Assembly: GCA_047617985.1 (NCBI GenBank)
Contig: JBLGBS010000023.1
Location: 1 to 10,176, forward strand
Direction of reading: 5' to 3'
Length of the DNA: 10,176 nucleotides
Source of the DNA: SW-4-43-9 sp047617985
GTDB taxonomy: Archaea > Nanohalarchaeota > Nanosalinia > Nanosalinales > Nanosalinaceae
Shown here: in pieces, positions 1 to 5,581 of the stretch
How positions within the stretch are numbered: position 1 is the stretch's first letter
How the letters are laid out: the number at the start of each line of letters is the position of its first letter
The notes under the pieces: model-generated
Database searches by the model: none
The model's input: the letters and a program-made list of their open reading frames with translations, nothing else
What the model was told of the DNA's origin: nothing
Translations under genes and position numbers: made by a program

Positions 1-22
1 TTTTCTTAAATAGCTTGGATGT

Positions 23-1027
23 CTAGAGATCCTGTCTCATAAAAACAGTGTAACTAGCTGTGAATATCAGCATTGTCTCACTTAAGAGGAAAACTAGATA
101 ACCAAGCCCTACATTCAAGCTTTCCCATATAGACGGCTTAAGACTGTTCTCACTGTCGTAGTCTGTTCCAAGCATAGCTGTAACAAAGTTCTGGTAGCTT
201 GTAACCGGTGAAACTTTGGAGACCTGTTTCTGGAAACTCTCCCTCTTCTGCCTTATTTTTTCTCTTTGCTCTCTCCTATTATCCGAAGGCGCATCTCTAA
301 CCGTATAAGCTTCGCTTGAACCTGCGCTTCTTTCGACAGCTACACCTCCACTAACTGAAGAAGTGCTGTCAACATCCATAGGGTAGAGAAAGTTAGCCGC
401 GAAACCAGCGATAAACGGTGTGGCCACAAACAATAGGAGCAACACCATTCCCGCGATCAATGATCTCCAGCTGGATCTAAACACTGTAGAGAACAGTGTA
501 CCAAGTCCAAAGAAGAACGCCATGTAGACCACACTTCCCTGCCACATAAACATTAAACGGTAGATCTGCTCCACATCCGGCAGAACCCCTGTCATGTATA
601 TTGCAAGACCGGAAGCCGACACAAACGCTATTAAGAGAGCTACTGCGACCGTGAACAGACCGGCTGTAAACTTGCCGTTGATAACTTCATCCCTGTAAAC
701 AGGGTAGGAAAGCAGAAGCTCTATAGTACCCTCCTCCCGCTCCCGGGAAACAGAGTCATAACTCAAAAGAAGTGCTAGAACCCCTGCTGCAAGAGGCAGG
801 TTAAGACTGACCATTGTCTCAAAGACATCGATCAGGGACGGTTTATCAGGTATGTCGCCGTAGAAATCACCGCTCTGGATTCGATCCATCTGCTGGTTGT
901 AGTCCTGGACTCCTAGATAAACAGATCCAAGTGAAAGCGCCAGGAAAAGCCCGAGAATCAGTAGAAACTTACGGCTGGAAAATGTGTCTTCCAGCTGTTT
1001 CCTGCCTATATCCCACATCGAACCCAT
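23..1027 (-). CDS. ABC-2 type transporter permease (NosY-like)
   Basis: Membrane subunit of an ABC transporter, probably for export or for maintenance of an envelope component; the substrate cannot be read from the sequence. Hydrophobic segments lie at about residues 21-40, 75-90, 122-147, 163-184, 190-212 and 304-327, giving about six membrane spans. The segment at 90-120, with SREREEGTIELLLSYPV, is typical of ABC-2/NosY-type permeases, where a cytoplasmic coupling region contacts the ATPase. A long hydrophilic loop at 213-303, rich in Ser, Arg, Lys and Glu, separates the last two spans. I chose ATG at 1027 because GGTGA (1040-1036) sits 8 nt before it as a Shine-Dalgarno site; a GTG at 1039 would add four residues but would leave that motif inside the gene. 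The start lies 1 nt after the stop of the ATPase gene, so the two are surely co-translated. The family is confident, the substrate unknown. Confidence 0.88.
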   Translation of the reverse strand: MGSMWDIGRKQLEDTFSSRKFLLILGLFLALSLGSVYLGVQDYNQQMDRIQSGDFYGDIPDKPSLIDVFETMVSLNLPLAAGVLALLLSYDSVSREREEGTIELLLSYPVYRDEVINGKFTAGLFTVAVALLIAFVSASGLAIYMTGVLPDVEQIYRLMFMWQGSVVYMAFFFGLGTLFSTVFRSSWRSLIAGMVLLLLFVATPFIAGFAANFLYPMDVDSTSSVSGGVAVERSAGSSEAYTVRDAPSDNRREQREKIRQKRESFQKQVSKVSPVTSYQNFVTAMLGTDYDSENSLKPSIWESLNVGLGYLVFLLSETMLIFTASYTVFMRQDL

Positions 1028-1028
1028 T

Positions 1029-1925
1029 CTATTCTTCACCTGTCAGTCTGAGATATGTAGTTTCCAGGGTTTCCTCTTCCAGATCAATCTTTCTAACATT
1101 CACATTATTTTCTACAAGTAAATCAAAGATTTCAGATCGGCAGTCTTCTTCCTCAGTTATTCGGATTTCATTACCTTCTAAGTCAGACTCAAATCCATTT
1201 TCTTCCAGAATTTCCCGGGTTTCCTGCTTCTGTTCTGCTTCAATTATTATATTTACTTCAGATCCCTCTATCCCGCTCAGCTCCTCTCTTGTCCCGCTTT
1301 CAACCACATTACCATCCTTCAAAATCGCGAACCTGTCGCATAATGAATCAATTTCCGTGGTTATATGTGAAGATATAAGCAGTGTTTTACCTCTTTCCTC
1401 ATTGACCTTTTTAGCGAGATCCTTGAACTGCTTCTTTCCCTGCGGATCCAGGCCTGTAGTTGGCTCATCGTAGATTATTATCTCGGGATCTTTGATCAGC
1501 GACTGGGCGATTCCCAGTCTTTTCTTCATACCGGTTGAGAAATCTCCTACCTCTCTATCCGAATCAGATTCAAGGTTAACCAGCTCCAGCAGCTCGTCTA
1601 TATCAGGTTCTTCCTCTGTCAGCTCGGCGAAAAACTCGAGATTTTTCCTCGCGGTCATACCCTCGTAGAAACTTATATCAGCAGGAAGGTAACTGATCTT
1701 TCTCTTAACCTCTTTACCGTGATCGTGCTGTTCGCCGTCAATCTTTATACTACCTGCATCCGGCCTCAGAAGACCTATAACCGTCTGAAACAGAGTTGTT
1801 TTTCCAACTCCGTTCGGACCGAGAATCCCGAATATCTCTCCTTCCTCAACTGAAAGACTGAGTCCTTTCAGCACCTCAAAGCTTCCATAGCTTTTCTCCA
1901 CATCTTCAAGTTCAATAGCAGGCAT
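1029..1925 (-). CDS. ABC transporter ATP-binding protein
   Basis: Cytoplasmic ATPase (298 aa) that should power the permease encoded immediately downstream. Walker A is GPNGVGKTT (residues 36-44, K42). The signature is FSTGMKKR (129-136), a variant of LSGGQ. Walker B is IIIYDEPTTGLDP (149-161, D153 and E154), and the switch His is H187 in SSHITTEID. The Q-loop region reads SYLPADISFYE, with Ala where Gln or Glu is usual in related NosF/NatA-like proteins. A C-terminal extension of about 75 residues (224-298), very acidic, follows the nucleotide-binding core, as in many exporters of the CcmA/DrrA class. The start is clear: ATG at 1925 with a near-perfect Shine-Dalgarno site AGGAGGTGA (1940-1932), which also contains the stop codon of the preceding gene. 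The gene set (anchored NEW3 protein, ATPase, permease) points to an envelope-related transporter. Confidence 0.93.
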   Translation of the reverse strand: MPAIELEDVEKSYGSFEVLKGLSLSVEEGEIFGILGPNGVGKTTLFQTVIGLLRPDAGSIKIDGEQHDHGKEVKRKISYLPADISFYEGMTARKNLEFFAELTEEEPDIDELLELVNLESDSDREVGDFSTGMKKRLGIAQSLIKDPEIIIYDEPTTGLDPQGKKQFKDLAKKVNEERGKTLLISSHITTEIDSLCDRFAILKDGNVVESGTREELSGIEGSEVNIIIEAEQKQETREILEENGFESDLEGNEIRITEEEDCRSEIFDLLVENNVNVRKIDLEEETLETTYLRLTGEE

Positions 1926-1931
1926 ATTTTT

Positions 1932-1940
1932 TCACCTCCT
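1932..1940 (-). promoter_or_regulatory. Shine-Dalgarno site containing the upstream stop codon
   Basis: AGGAGGTGA on the minus strand is complementary to the archaeal 16S rRNA 3' end and lies 6 nt before the ATG of the ATPase gene. Its last three bases are the TGA stop of the surface-protein gene, whose last codons are AGG AGG TGA. Termination of one gene and initiation of the next therefore use the same nucleotides, which suggests translational coupling. Confidence 0.85.
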
Positions 1941-3056
1941 GCCGAACTTTCTGTAGACAAATATCAGCAGACCAAAGCTGAAAACCATTAACCCTGCGCC
2001 TACTATACCCATCTGGCTTCTCTCCTGTATATTCACTCTTATCTCTTCAGGCTCCTCCATAGATGTTTCATCGGAGGAAGCTGATACATCAACAAAGTAA
2101 TCGCCGGTCTCGGCGTTCTCCGGAACTTCAACTATCAGTCGGGAGCGCTCCCTATCCCGGTACTCCAGTTCGGAGTATCCCTGCGGCTGGAGTTCGTAAT
2201 CCCAGCTTTCCGGTACACCGATATCGAACTCTACATTGTTGAGCGTCGGGCCTCCACCGGCTCCAGGCCTTATAAAACCGTTTCCGCCGTTCATGACGGT
2301 TACAGGGAGCTCGACTGTCCCACCGGGCTCCACCTGCTCAAACCTCTGGTTTATATCAAGGCTAATATCTTTCTCCATCTCCTTTCCCCGTATCTCGATC
2401 TGGAAATTCTTTGACAGTCTGGAATCATCCTCTGCTGTTAGAACTAGGTCATAGGTTCCAAGCTCCGCGCTCTCCGGTACTTCAATTTCAGCGGTTAGAG
2501 AGTTTTCCTCTCCCGCGGGAACATACACGTTGGTCACATTGAAATCCTGGAAGCTGAAAGAAGCTGAAATCGACGAGTTAGTCCTCACCCCTAGGTCATA
2601 GCTCTGATTCAGTAAGCCAGTATTCTCTATTGTAAGAGGTATCTCCGATGACTCTCCCTGCGAAATAATAAGATTTTCAGGTGTGGATGAGGAAAGTTCG
2701 CCTGAGGCGAAAACGTTGCCTGTGGAGGAAAGCTTGAGTTTGATAAACCTACCTTCCTGGTTGAAACCTGTCTCCAGTATTTTGACAGACAGGTTTTCGG
2801 ACGCATTCAGTGTCTCTCCTTCAGAACTGTAGATCTCGGAGCCTTCAAGCTCCTCGAAGACCTGGAAAGAAGTCCCCGTCCATCTCCCGATTCTCAGGTT
2901 AGGCTCGTCCTGATCTGCGCTGTACTCTATCTCGTAGTCATCGAATTCCAGGGTCTCACCAAACTGGATTTCAGCTGTCTGAGTGTATTCCATTGAAGCA
3001 CCTGAAAAAGTTAGGAGAGCAAGAGAAACCAGTAAAACAGAAGTTTTCGTGTTCAT
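1932..3056 (-). CDS. Secreted NEW3/Ig-like domain protein with C-terminal membrane anchor
   Basis: Predicted surface protein of 374 aa. The N-terminus (MNTKTS then a hydrophobic run to about residue 20) is a Sec-type signal peptide, probably cleaved near SGAS. The body is beta-rich with at least two Ig-like NEW3/CARDB-type modules, about 133-223 (SSEIPLTIENTG through GTYDLVLTAED) and 240-343 (GGTVELPVTVMNGG through ETGDYFVDVSAS). Residues 349-369 form a single membrane span followed by the basic tail RKFGRR, so the domain faces outward. Five possible N-glycosylation sequons occur (N84, N88, N150, N160, N173). I chose ATG at 3056 rather than the in-frame start at 3119: it begins directly with the signal peptide and has a TATA-like box 27 bp upstream, whereas the longer form would put charged residues before the signal and run through the promoter. 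It is first in an operon with an ABC ATPase and permease, and may be a substrate-handling or partner subunit. The exact role is not known. Confidence 0.82.
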   Translation of the reverse strand: MNTKTSVLLVSLALLTFSGASMEYTQTAEIQFGETLEFDDYEIEYSADQDEPNLRIGRWTGTSFQVFEELEGSEIYSSEGETLNASENLSVKILETGFNQEGRFIKLKLSSTGNVFASGELSSSTPENLIISQGESSEIPLTIENTGLLNQSYDLGVRTNSSISASFSFQDFNVTNVYVPAGEENSLTAEIEVPESAELGTYDLVLTAEDDSRLSKNFQIEIRGKEMEKDISLDINQRFEQVEPGGTVELPVTVMNGGNGFIRPGAGGGPTLNNVEFDIGVPESWDYELQPQGYSELEYRDRERSRLIVEVPENAETGDYFVDVSASSDETSMEEPEEIRVNIQERSQMGIVGAGLMVFSFGLLIFVYRKFGRR

Positions 3057-3078
3057 ATCTAATTGTGGAATCGGATCA

Positions 3079-3087
3079 TTTTTAATA
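3079..3087 (-). promoter_or_regulatory. TATA-like box of the NEW3-ABC operon (leaderless)
   Basis: TATTAAAAA on the minus strand is centred 27 bp before the ATG at 3056, the spacing expected if the transcript begins at the start codon. No Shine-Dalgarno motif precedes that ATG, which fits a leaderless mRNA. Confidence 0.6.
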
Positions 3088-3099
3088 CCTCTAAAACTC

Positions 3100-3117
3100 G
3101 TTCGATCGGTATCGAAC
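3100..3117. promoter_or_regulatory. Palindrome, possible shared operator of divergent operons
   Basis: GTTCGAT-CGGT-ATCGAAC is a perfect 7-bp inverted repeat with a 4-bp spacer. It is centred at 3108.5, within 3 bp of the midpoint between the two divergent start codons (3056 and 3166). It lies upstream of the minus-strand TATA-like box, so it could be an activator or shared regulator site. The symmetry is seen directly; the function is inferred. Confidence 0.45.
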
Positions 3118-3132
3118 AACCGTATGGTCAGT

Positions 3133-3143
3133 TAGTTTTTCAA
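3133..3143 (+). promoter_or_regulatory. Weak TATA-like element before the HTH/nop5/fibrillarin operon
   Basis: The AT-rich TAGTTTTTCAA is centred about 28 bp before the ATG at 3166. It is a poor TATA match, but the spacing fits a leaderless start and no Shine-Dalgarno site is present. Confidence 0.3.
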
Positions 3144-3165
3144 GCTTTACAGCGAATTAACATTT

Positions 3166-3600
3166 ATGGATCAGGAAGAATACGATGACTACCTTGTTGA
3201 CAAGGCGAAAGAGCTTCTCGACGAGCAGACTTCGGACGTCAAGGAACAGGATCTAGAGGTGGAAACAGATGAGGATAAAGATATTATAGATAAAGCCGAG
3301 GAGGAAGGAAAAAGTAAGATACCGGCGACTTTCGATCCAAGAGAGATCGAGCACCTTTCCAGAAATCGGAAGAATATGAGCAACCAGGAGCTGAAAGAGT
3401 TCCTAGAAAAAGAATCAGATCTCCAGAAAGAGCTGAACGAAATCGATGAATGGAAAGGATTCTCCCGCTGGGAGGAAAGATTCATGATCCAGAACAATCT
3501 GAACAGAGAACCTGACGAGATAGCTGAAGAGCTTGGTAGAGAAGAGAAAGAAGTAAGATTAAAGATGAGAATGTTGGGGCTCGATGTGGAGTTCCAGTGA
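3166..3600 (+). CDS. Acidic protein with two HTH-like (Myb/SANT-like) segments, uncharacterised
   Basis: A 144-aa soluble, highly charged protein that I do not recognise as a named family. Residues 1-52 are very acidic and probably helical or disordered. Two similar helical segments follow, about 58-92 (DPREIEHLSRNRKNMSNQEL and onward) and about 100-139 (SRWEERFMIQNNLNREPDEI and onward). The second reads like a small Myb/SANT or HTH unit: an aromatic residue and acidic pair at the start, then EIAEELGREEKEV as the likely recognition helix-turn-helix, then a short helix ending MLGL. The first may be a degenerate copy. It is the first gene of an operon with nop5 (6-nt gap) and fibrillarin, so it could bind RNA or DNA in C/D box RNP work, or act as a regulator. 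That role is inferred from context only. Confidence 0.75.
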   Translation: MDQEEYDDYLVDKAKELLDEQTSDVKEQDLEVETDEDKDIIDKAEEEGKSKIPATFDPREIEHLSRNRKNMSNQELKEFLEKESDLQKELNEIDEWKGFSRWEERFMIQNNLNREPDEIAEELGREEKEVRLKMRMLGLDVEFQ

Positions 3601-3601
3601 T
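3597..3601 (+). promoter_or_regulatory. Possible Shine-Dalgarno site for nop5
   Basis: GTGAT matches the complement of the archaeal anti-Shine-Dalgarno sequence, ends 5 nt before the ATG at 3607 and overlaps the TGA stop of the upstream gene. It is short, so only moderately convincing. Confidence 0.4.
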
Positions 3602-3606
3602 TCACA

Positions 3607-4365
3607 ATGTCAAACGAAGATAAACGAAAGAAAGCGCTGGAGCAGACCAGAGAGAAGCTGAAGGAGAACAAGAATCGCGACAGGTTTATGATGAAAGCGG
3701 TAGAATTCTTGGATGAAAGCAACAAGAACTTCAACGCGGAAATGGAGCGTTTCCGGGATCTTTACACACTGCATTTCCCGGAGCTTGAGAAAGAGATAAC
3801 GAAAGACGAGCACCTGATAAAAATACTTTCTGACGGAGTTAACCGTGAAGAACTGGACTCGTTCTCAGAGATGGCAGAGAACTCTACCGGATCTCCGCTT
3901 GAACCGGCTGATGAAAAGATTCTGGAGAAAATGCATTCCGGCCTAGAGAAAAAAGTCGATCTTAGGGAAGAGCTGGAGGAATATGTAGAGGATATAGTTG
4001 AAGATGAAATGGAGAATCTCGGAGCACTACTTGACCCTCTTCTAACCGCCAGACTTGTATCGCTTGCAGGGGGTTTAGAGGAACTGGCGAGAAAGCCGAG
4101 CTCAACAATCCAGATGCTGGGCGCAGAGAAAGCGCTTTTCCGTTACCTGAAGGGAAAAGGAACCCCTCCAAAACATGGAGTAATTTTCCAGCACAGCTTT
4201 GTCAACTCGCTTCCCGAGGACAAGAGAGGGAAGATGGCGAGATTTCTAGCCAACAAAGCCGCGATGGCTGCCCGACTTGACCAGTACGGAGAAAAATTCA
4301 AAGGCGACCAGTTAAGAGAGGAATGCCGGGAAAAGTTTGAGGAACTGAAAGAGGATTCAGAATGA
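3607..4365 (+). CDS. nop5: Nop5/Nop56-family C/D box RNP core protein, short form
   Basis: Scaffold protein of archaeal C/D box small RNPs, which guide ribose 2'-O-methylation of rRNA and tRNA. It normally binds L7Ae plus guide RNA through the Nop domain and fibrillarin through an N-terminal domain. The Nop domain is unmistakable at residues 138-226: ARLVSLAGGLEELARKPSS, then TIQMLGAEKALFRYLKGKG and TPPKHGVIFQHS, then RGKMARFLANKAAMAARLD. The coiled-coil part runs from about 25 to 135 and carries the family motif around HFPEL (56-60). At 252 aa it is far shorter than the usual 370-420: only about 24 charged residues precede the coiled coil, so the fibrillarin-binding N-terminal domain appears to be missing, and the basic C-terminal tail is short and acidic. 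The stop overlaps the fibrillarin start as ATGA, which implies coupled translation. Confidence 0.93.
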   Translation: MSNEDKRKKALEQTREKLKENKNRDRFMMKAVEFLDESNKNFNAEMERFRDLYTLHFPELEKEITKDEHLIKILSDGVNREELDSFSEMAENSTGSPLEPADEKILEKMHSGLEKKVDLREELEEYVEDIVEDEMENLGALLDPLLTARLVSLAGGLEELARKPSSTIQMLGAEKALFRYLKGKGTPPKHGVIFQHSFVNSLPEDKRGKMARFLANKAAMAARLDQYGEKFKGDQLREECREKFEELKEDSE

Positions 4366-5012
4366 AAGAAATTCAGCCCGGAATATTCAGGAAAAACAGT
4401 AGTATCTATACTATAGCAGGATCGGGGGAATCGGTCTACGGCGAGAAGTTTATTGAAGAAAACGGAGAGAAGTACCGTGAGTGGGATGCGTCAAGATCAA
4501 AAGTTGGTGCAGCGATCCAGAAAGATATTGAGATTGAATTAGAGAAAAGTGATGGAGTTCTCTATCTCGGAGCAGCTTCAGGCACCACAGTTTCACATTT
4601 CTCTGATGTACTTACTGATGGCTTTGTATACGCAGTGGAGTACTCGGAGACCGTTATCCGAGATCTGCTGGATTTAGCGGAGAACCGGGAGAACATCGCT
4701 CCGATCCTGGGAAATGCCCGGAAACCAGAGGAATACGAGGATCTCGTGGATGGAAAGGTTGACATTGTTTTCCAGGATATTTCACAGAGCGATCAACCGG
4801 AGATCTTCATCAGGAACTGCGAAAAATATCTGAAAGACGATGGAGTAGGACTTCTAGCAGTTAAGGCTAAATCTATTTCAACTTCGGAAGATCCTGAGAA
4901 GATTTTCAAGGAAGTGAAGGAAAAGCTTGGAGAGAAGTTCCGTATCGAATCCGAGATCACGCTTGAGCCGTACGAGAAAGATCATCTGTTTCTAAAATTA
5001 AAGAAAGGATAA
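4362..5012 (+). CDS. flpA: Fibrillarin-like rRNA/tRNA 2'-O-methyltransferase
   Basis: S-adenosylmethionine-dependent methyltransferase that adds 2'-O-methyl groups at sites chosen by C/D box guide RNAs, working with Nop5 and L7Ae. Its length of 216 aa is near the archaeal norm of about 210-230. Conserved blocks in order are VYGEK (25-29), YREWDASRSKVGAAI (38-52), the SAM-binding loop LYLGAASGTT (67-76), VYAVEYS (89-95), PILGNARKP (114-122), VDIVFQDISQ (133-142, D139), LLAVKAKSIS (164-173) and LEPYEKDH (201-208). The family-typical acidic and basic active-site residues (K47, D139, K168, H208) appear present. N118 sits where most members have Asp in the P-I-L-x-D-A-R block. The gene overlaps nop5 by 4 nt (ATGA), the classic archaeal gene pair. 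Confidence 0.96.
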   Translation: MKEIQPGIFRKNSSIYTIAGSGESVYGEKFIEENGEKYREWDASRSKVGAAIQKDIEIELEKSDGVLYLGAASGTTVSHFSDVLTDGFVYAVEYSETVIRDLLDLAENRENIAPILGNARKPEEYEDLVDGKVDIVFQDISQSDQPEIFIRNCEKYLKDDGVGLLAVKAKSISTSEDPEKIFKEVKEKLGEKFRIESEITLEPYEKDHLFLKLKKG

Positions 5013-5021
5013 AGAAGTTGG

Positions 5022-5225
5022 TCAGGCTGACAGAGAGGAAACCATTTCCCTGAGATTTGGTTTAACCCTGCTCTCTCTGAAGCCTCTGGAATCATTGTAC
5101 TGAGGATTTTGGCAGCACTCGCTGTGTCTGTCAAGCAGTCTCGCTGTTCCGATTACAGCATGTTTTCCTGGCAGAACATTTTCCTCAACACTCGCCCCAC
5201 AGTTTTCACACACAAATTCTATCAT
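5022..5225 (-). CDS. Small putative zinc-binding protein
   Basis: A 67-aa protein of unknown function. It opens with FVCENCG (C6, C9), and a second potential metal pair follows at HSECC (H34, C37, C38); H22 could also contribute. The layout resembles a small zinc ribbon, and the C-terminal third is charged, ending in a short helix-like segment. Support for a real gene: a strong palindromic TATA box (TTTATAAA, 5267-5274) lies about 27 bp before a predicted start site near 5244, and a GAGGT motif (5241-5237) precedes the ATG. It converges with fibrillarin, leaving only 9 nt between stop codons, and diverges from another small zinc-ribbon gene at 5370. The function could be RNA or protein binding, but nothing in the sequence decides this. 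Confidence 0.6.
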   Translation of the reverse strand: MIEFVCENCGASVEENVLPGKHAVIGTARLLDRHSECCQNPQYNDSRGFRESRVKPNLREMVSSLSA

Positions 5226-5266
5226 ACCCCTTTTCGACCTCGCGAACTTTAGTTGTTCTCGCTCCC

Positions 5267-5274
5267 TTTATAAA
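5267..5274 (-). promoter_or_regulatory. TATA box of the 67-aa zinc-binding gene
   Basis: TTTATAAA, within the perfect palindrome CTTTATAAAG, is the best TATA match in the window. Reading leftwards, initiation about 27 bp away falls near 5244, giving a 5' leader of about 19 nt that contains GAGGT (5241-5237). Unlike several other promoters here, this one would make a leadered transcript. Confidence 0.6.
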
Positions 5275-5285
5275 GAAGTGAGCGG

Positions 5286-5305
5286 TTTACCGGTATTCCG
5301 GTAAA
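5286..5305. promoter_or_regulatory. Palindrome between two divergent zinc-ribbon genes, possible operator
   Basis: TTTACCGG-TATT-CCGGTAAA is a perfect 8-bp inverted repeat with a 4-bp spacer. It is centred at 5295.5, within 2 bp of the midpoint between the divergent start codons (5225 and 5370), and 12 bp upstream of the TATA box of the leftward gene. Its last bases are shared with a second palindrome. Confidence 0.5.
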
Positions 5306-5317
5306 ATCAGATTTTAC
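5301..5317. promoter_or_regulatory. Second palindrome overlapping the first
   Basis: GTAAAATC-A-GATTTTAC is a perfect 8-bp inverted repeat with a 1-bp centre. It shares GTAAA (5301-5305) with the right arm of the preceding palindrome, so the two cannot be fully occupied or folded at once. It may be a second operator, or part of a composite site for the rightward gene. Confidence 0.45.
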
Positions 5318-5369
5318 TCCCCTAACCAAACTATTATCACTGCAGACTGAAATAATTATTCCTAGAGCC

Positions 5370-5540
5370 ATGAAAGAATGGAACTGTAAGGATTGCGGAA
5401 GACAGCTTCAGTCCGAAATGGAGCCCCAGCAGTGCCCCTGTGGCAACGAGGATCTTGAATCTCGGGAACAGCTGAGCATGCTGGAGCAGATGATGAAAGA
5501 CTATCTGGATCGAGAGAACAAGAACAAGGCGAAGAGCTGA
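5370..5540 (+). CDS. Small zinc-ribbon protein
   Basis: A 56-aa protein, MKEWNCKDCG then RQLQSEMEPQ then QCPCGNEDLE, followed by a helical, charged tail. Four cysteines are arranged as C6-x2-C9 and C22-x-C24, a rubredoxin/zinc-ribbon knuckle pattern, and the residues after 30 look like one amphipathic helix (SREQLSMLEQMMKDYL). Such proteins are often nucleic acid or protein interaction modules; no specific role can be assigned. An AT-rich CTATTATC at 5331-5338 lies about 35 bp before the ATG and could serve as a TATA box giving a leader of about 8 nt. The closer AATAATTATT (5351-5360) is too near the start codon to be its TATA box. The stop is followed 41 nt later by the orphan gene at 5582. 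Confidence 0.7.
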   Translation: MKEWNCKDCGRQLQSEMEPQQCPCGNEDLESREQLSMLEQMMKDYLDRENKNKAKS

Positions 5541-5550
5541 AAGCCAGCTG

Positions 5551-5563
5551 TGATAAAGTTTAA
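5551..5563 (+). promoter_or_regulatory. TATA-like box of the 191-aa orphan gene (leaderless)
   Basis: TGATAAAGTTTAA lies immediately after the small zinc-ribbon gene. Its GATAAAG core is centred about 26 bp before the GTG at 5582, which fits a leaderless transcript starting at GTG. No Shine-Dalgarno motif is visible. Confidence 0.5.
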
Positions 5564-5581
5564 CCCGAAGAATCTTCTATA

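Noticed and set aside
814..1473. Plus-strand open frame of 219 codons, Ser-rich
   Set aside because: Antisense shadow of the ABC ATPase and permease genes. Its Ser-rich, low-complexity product arises from Glu-rich codons on the other strand, and it lacks a promoter.
3057..3119. Longer start for the NEW3 surface protein at 3119
   Set aside because: It would put 21 mostly polar residues before the signal peptide and translate through the TATA-like box and palindrome.
3189..3734. Minus-strand open frame of 181 codons
   Set aside because: Antisense to the HTH-like protein and nop5 start. The product is a Ser/Phe/Leu-rich shadow of acidic coding sequence with no start signals.
5351..5360. AATAATTATT palindrome as the TATA box of the gene at 5370
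   Set aside because: Its centre is only about 15 bp before the ATG; a transcript from it would begin inside the gene and miss the first cysteine pair.
5535..5549. AGCTG-AAAGC-CAGCT hairpin at the end of the small zinc-ribbon gene
   Set aside because: Only 5-bp arms, partly within the coding region, and no T-rich tract follows; too weak to call a terminator.
5537..5560. Possible C/D box guide RNA near the nop5-fibrillarin genes (GTGATAA and CTGA motifs)
   Set aside because: The C-box-like motif deviates from RTGATGA, the CTGA lies on the wrong side, and no paired C' and D' boxes are seen.
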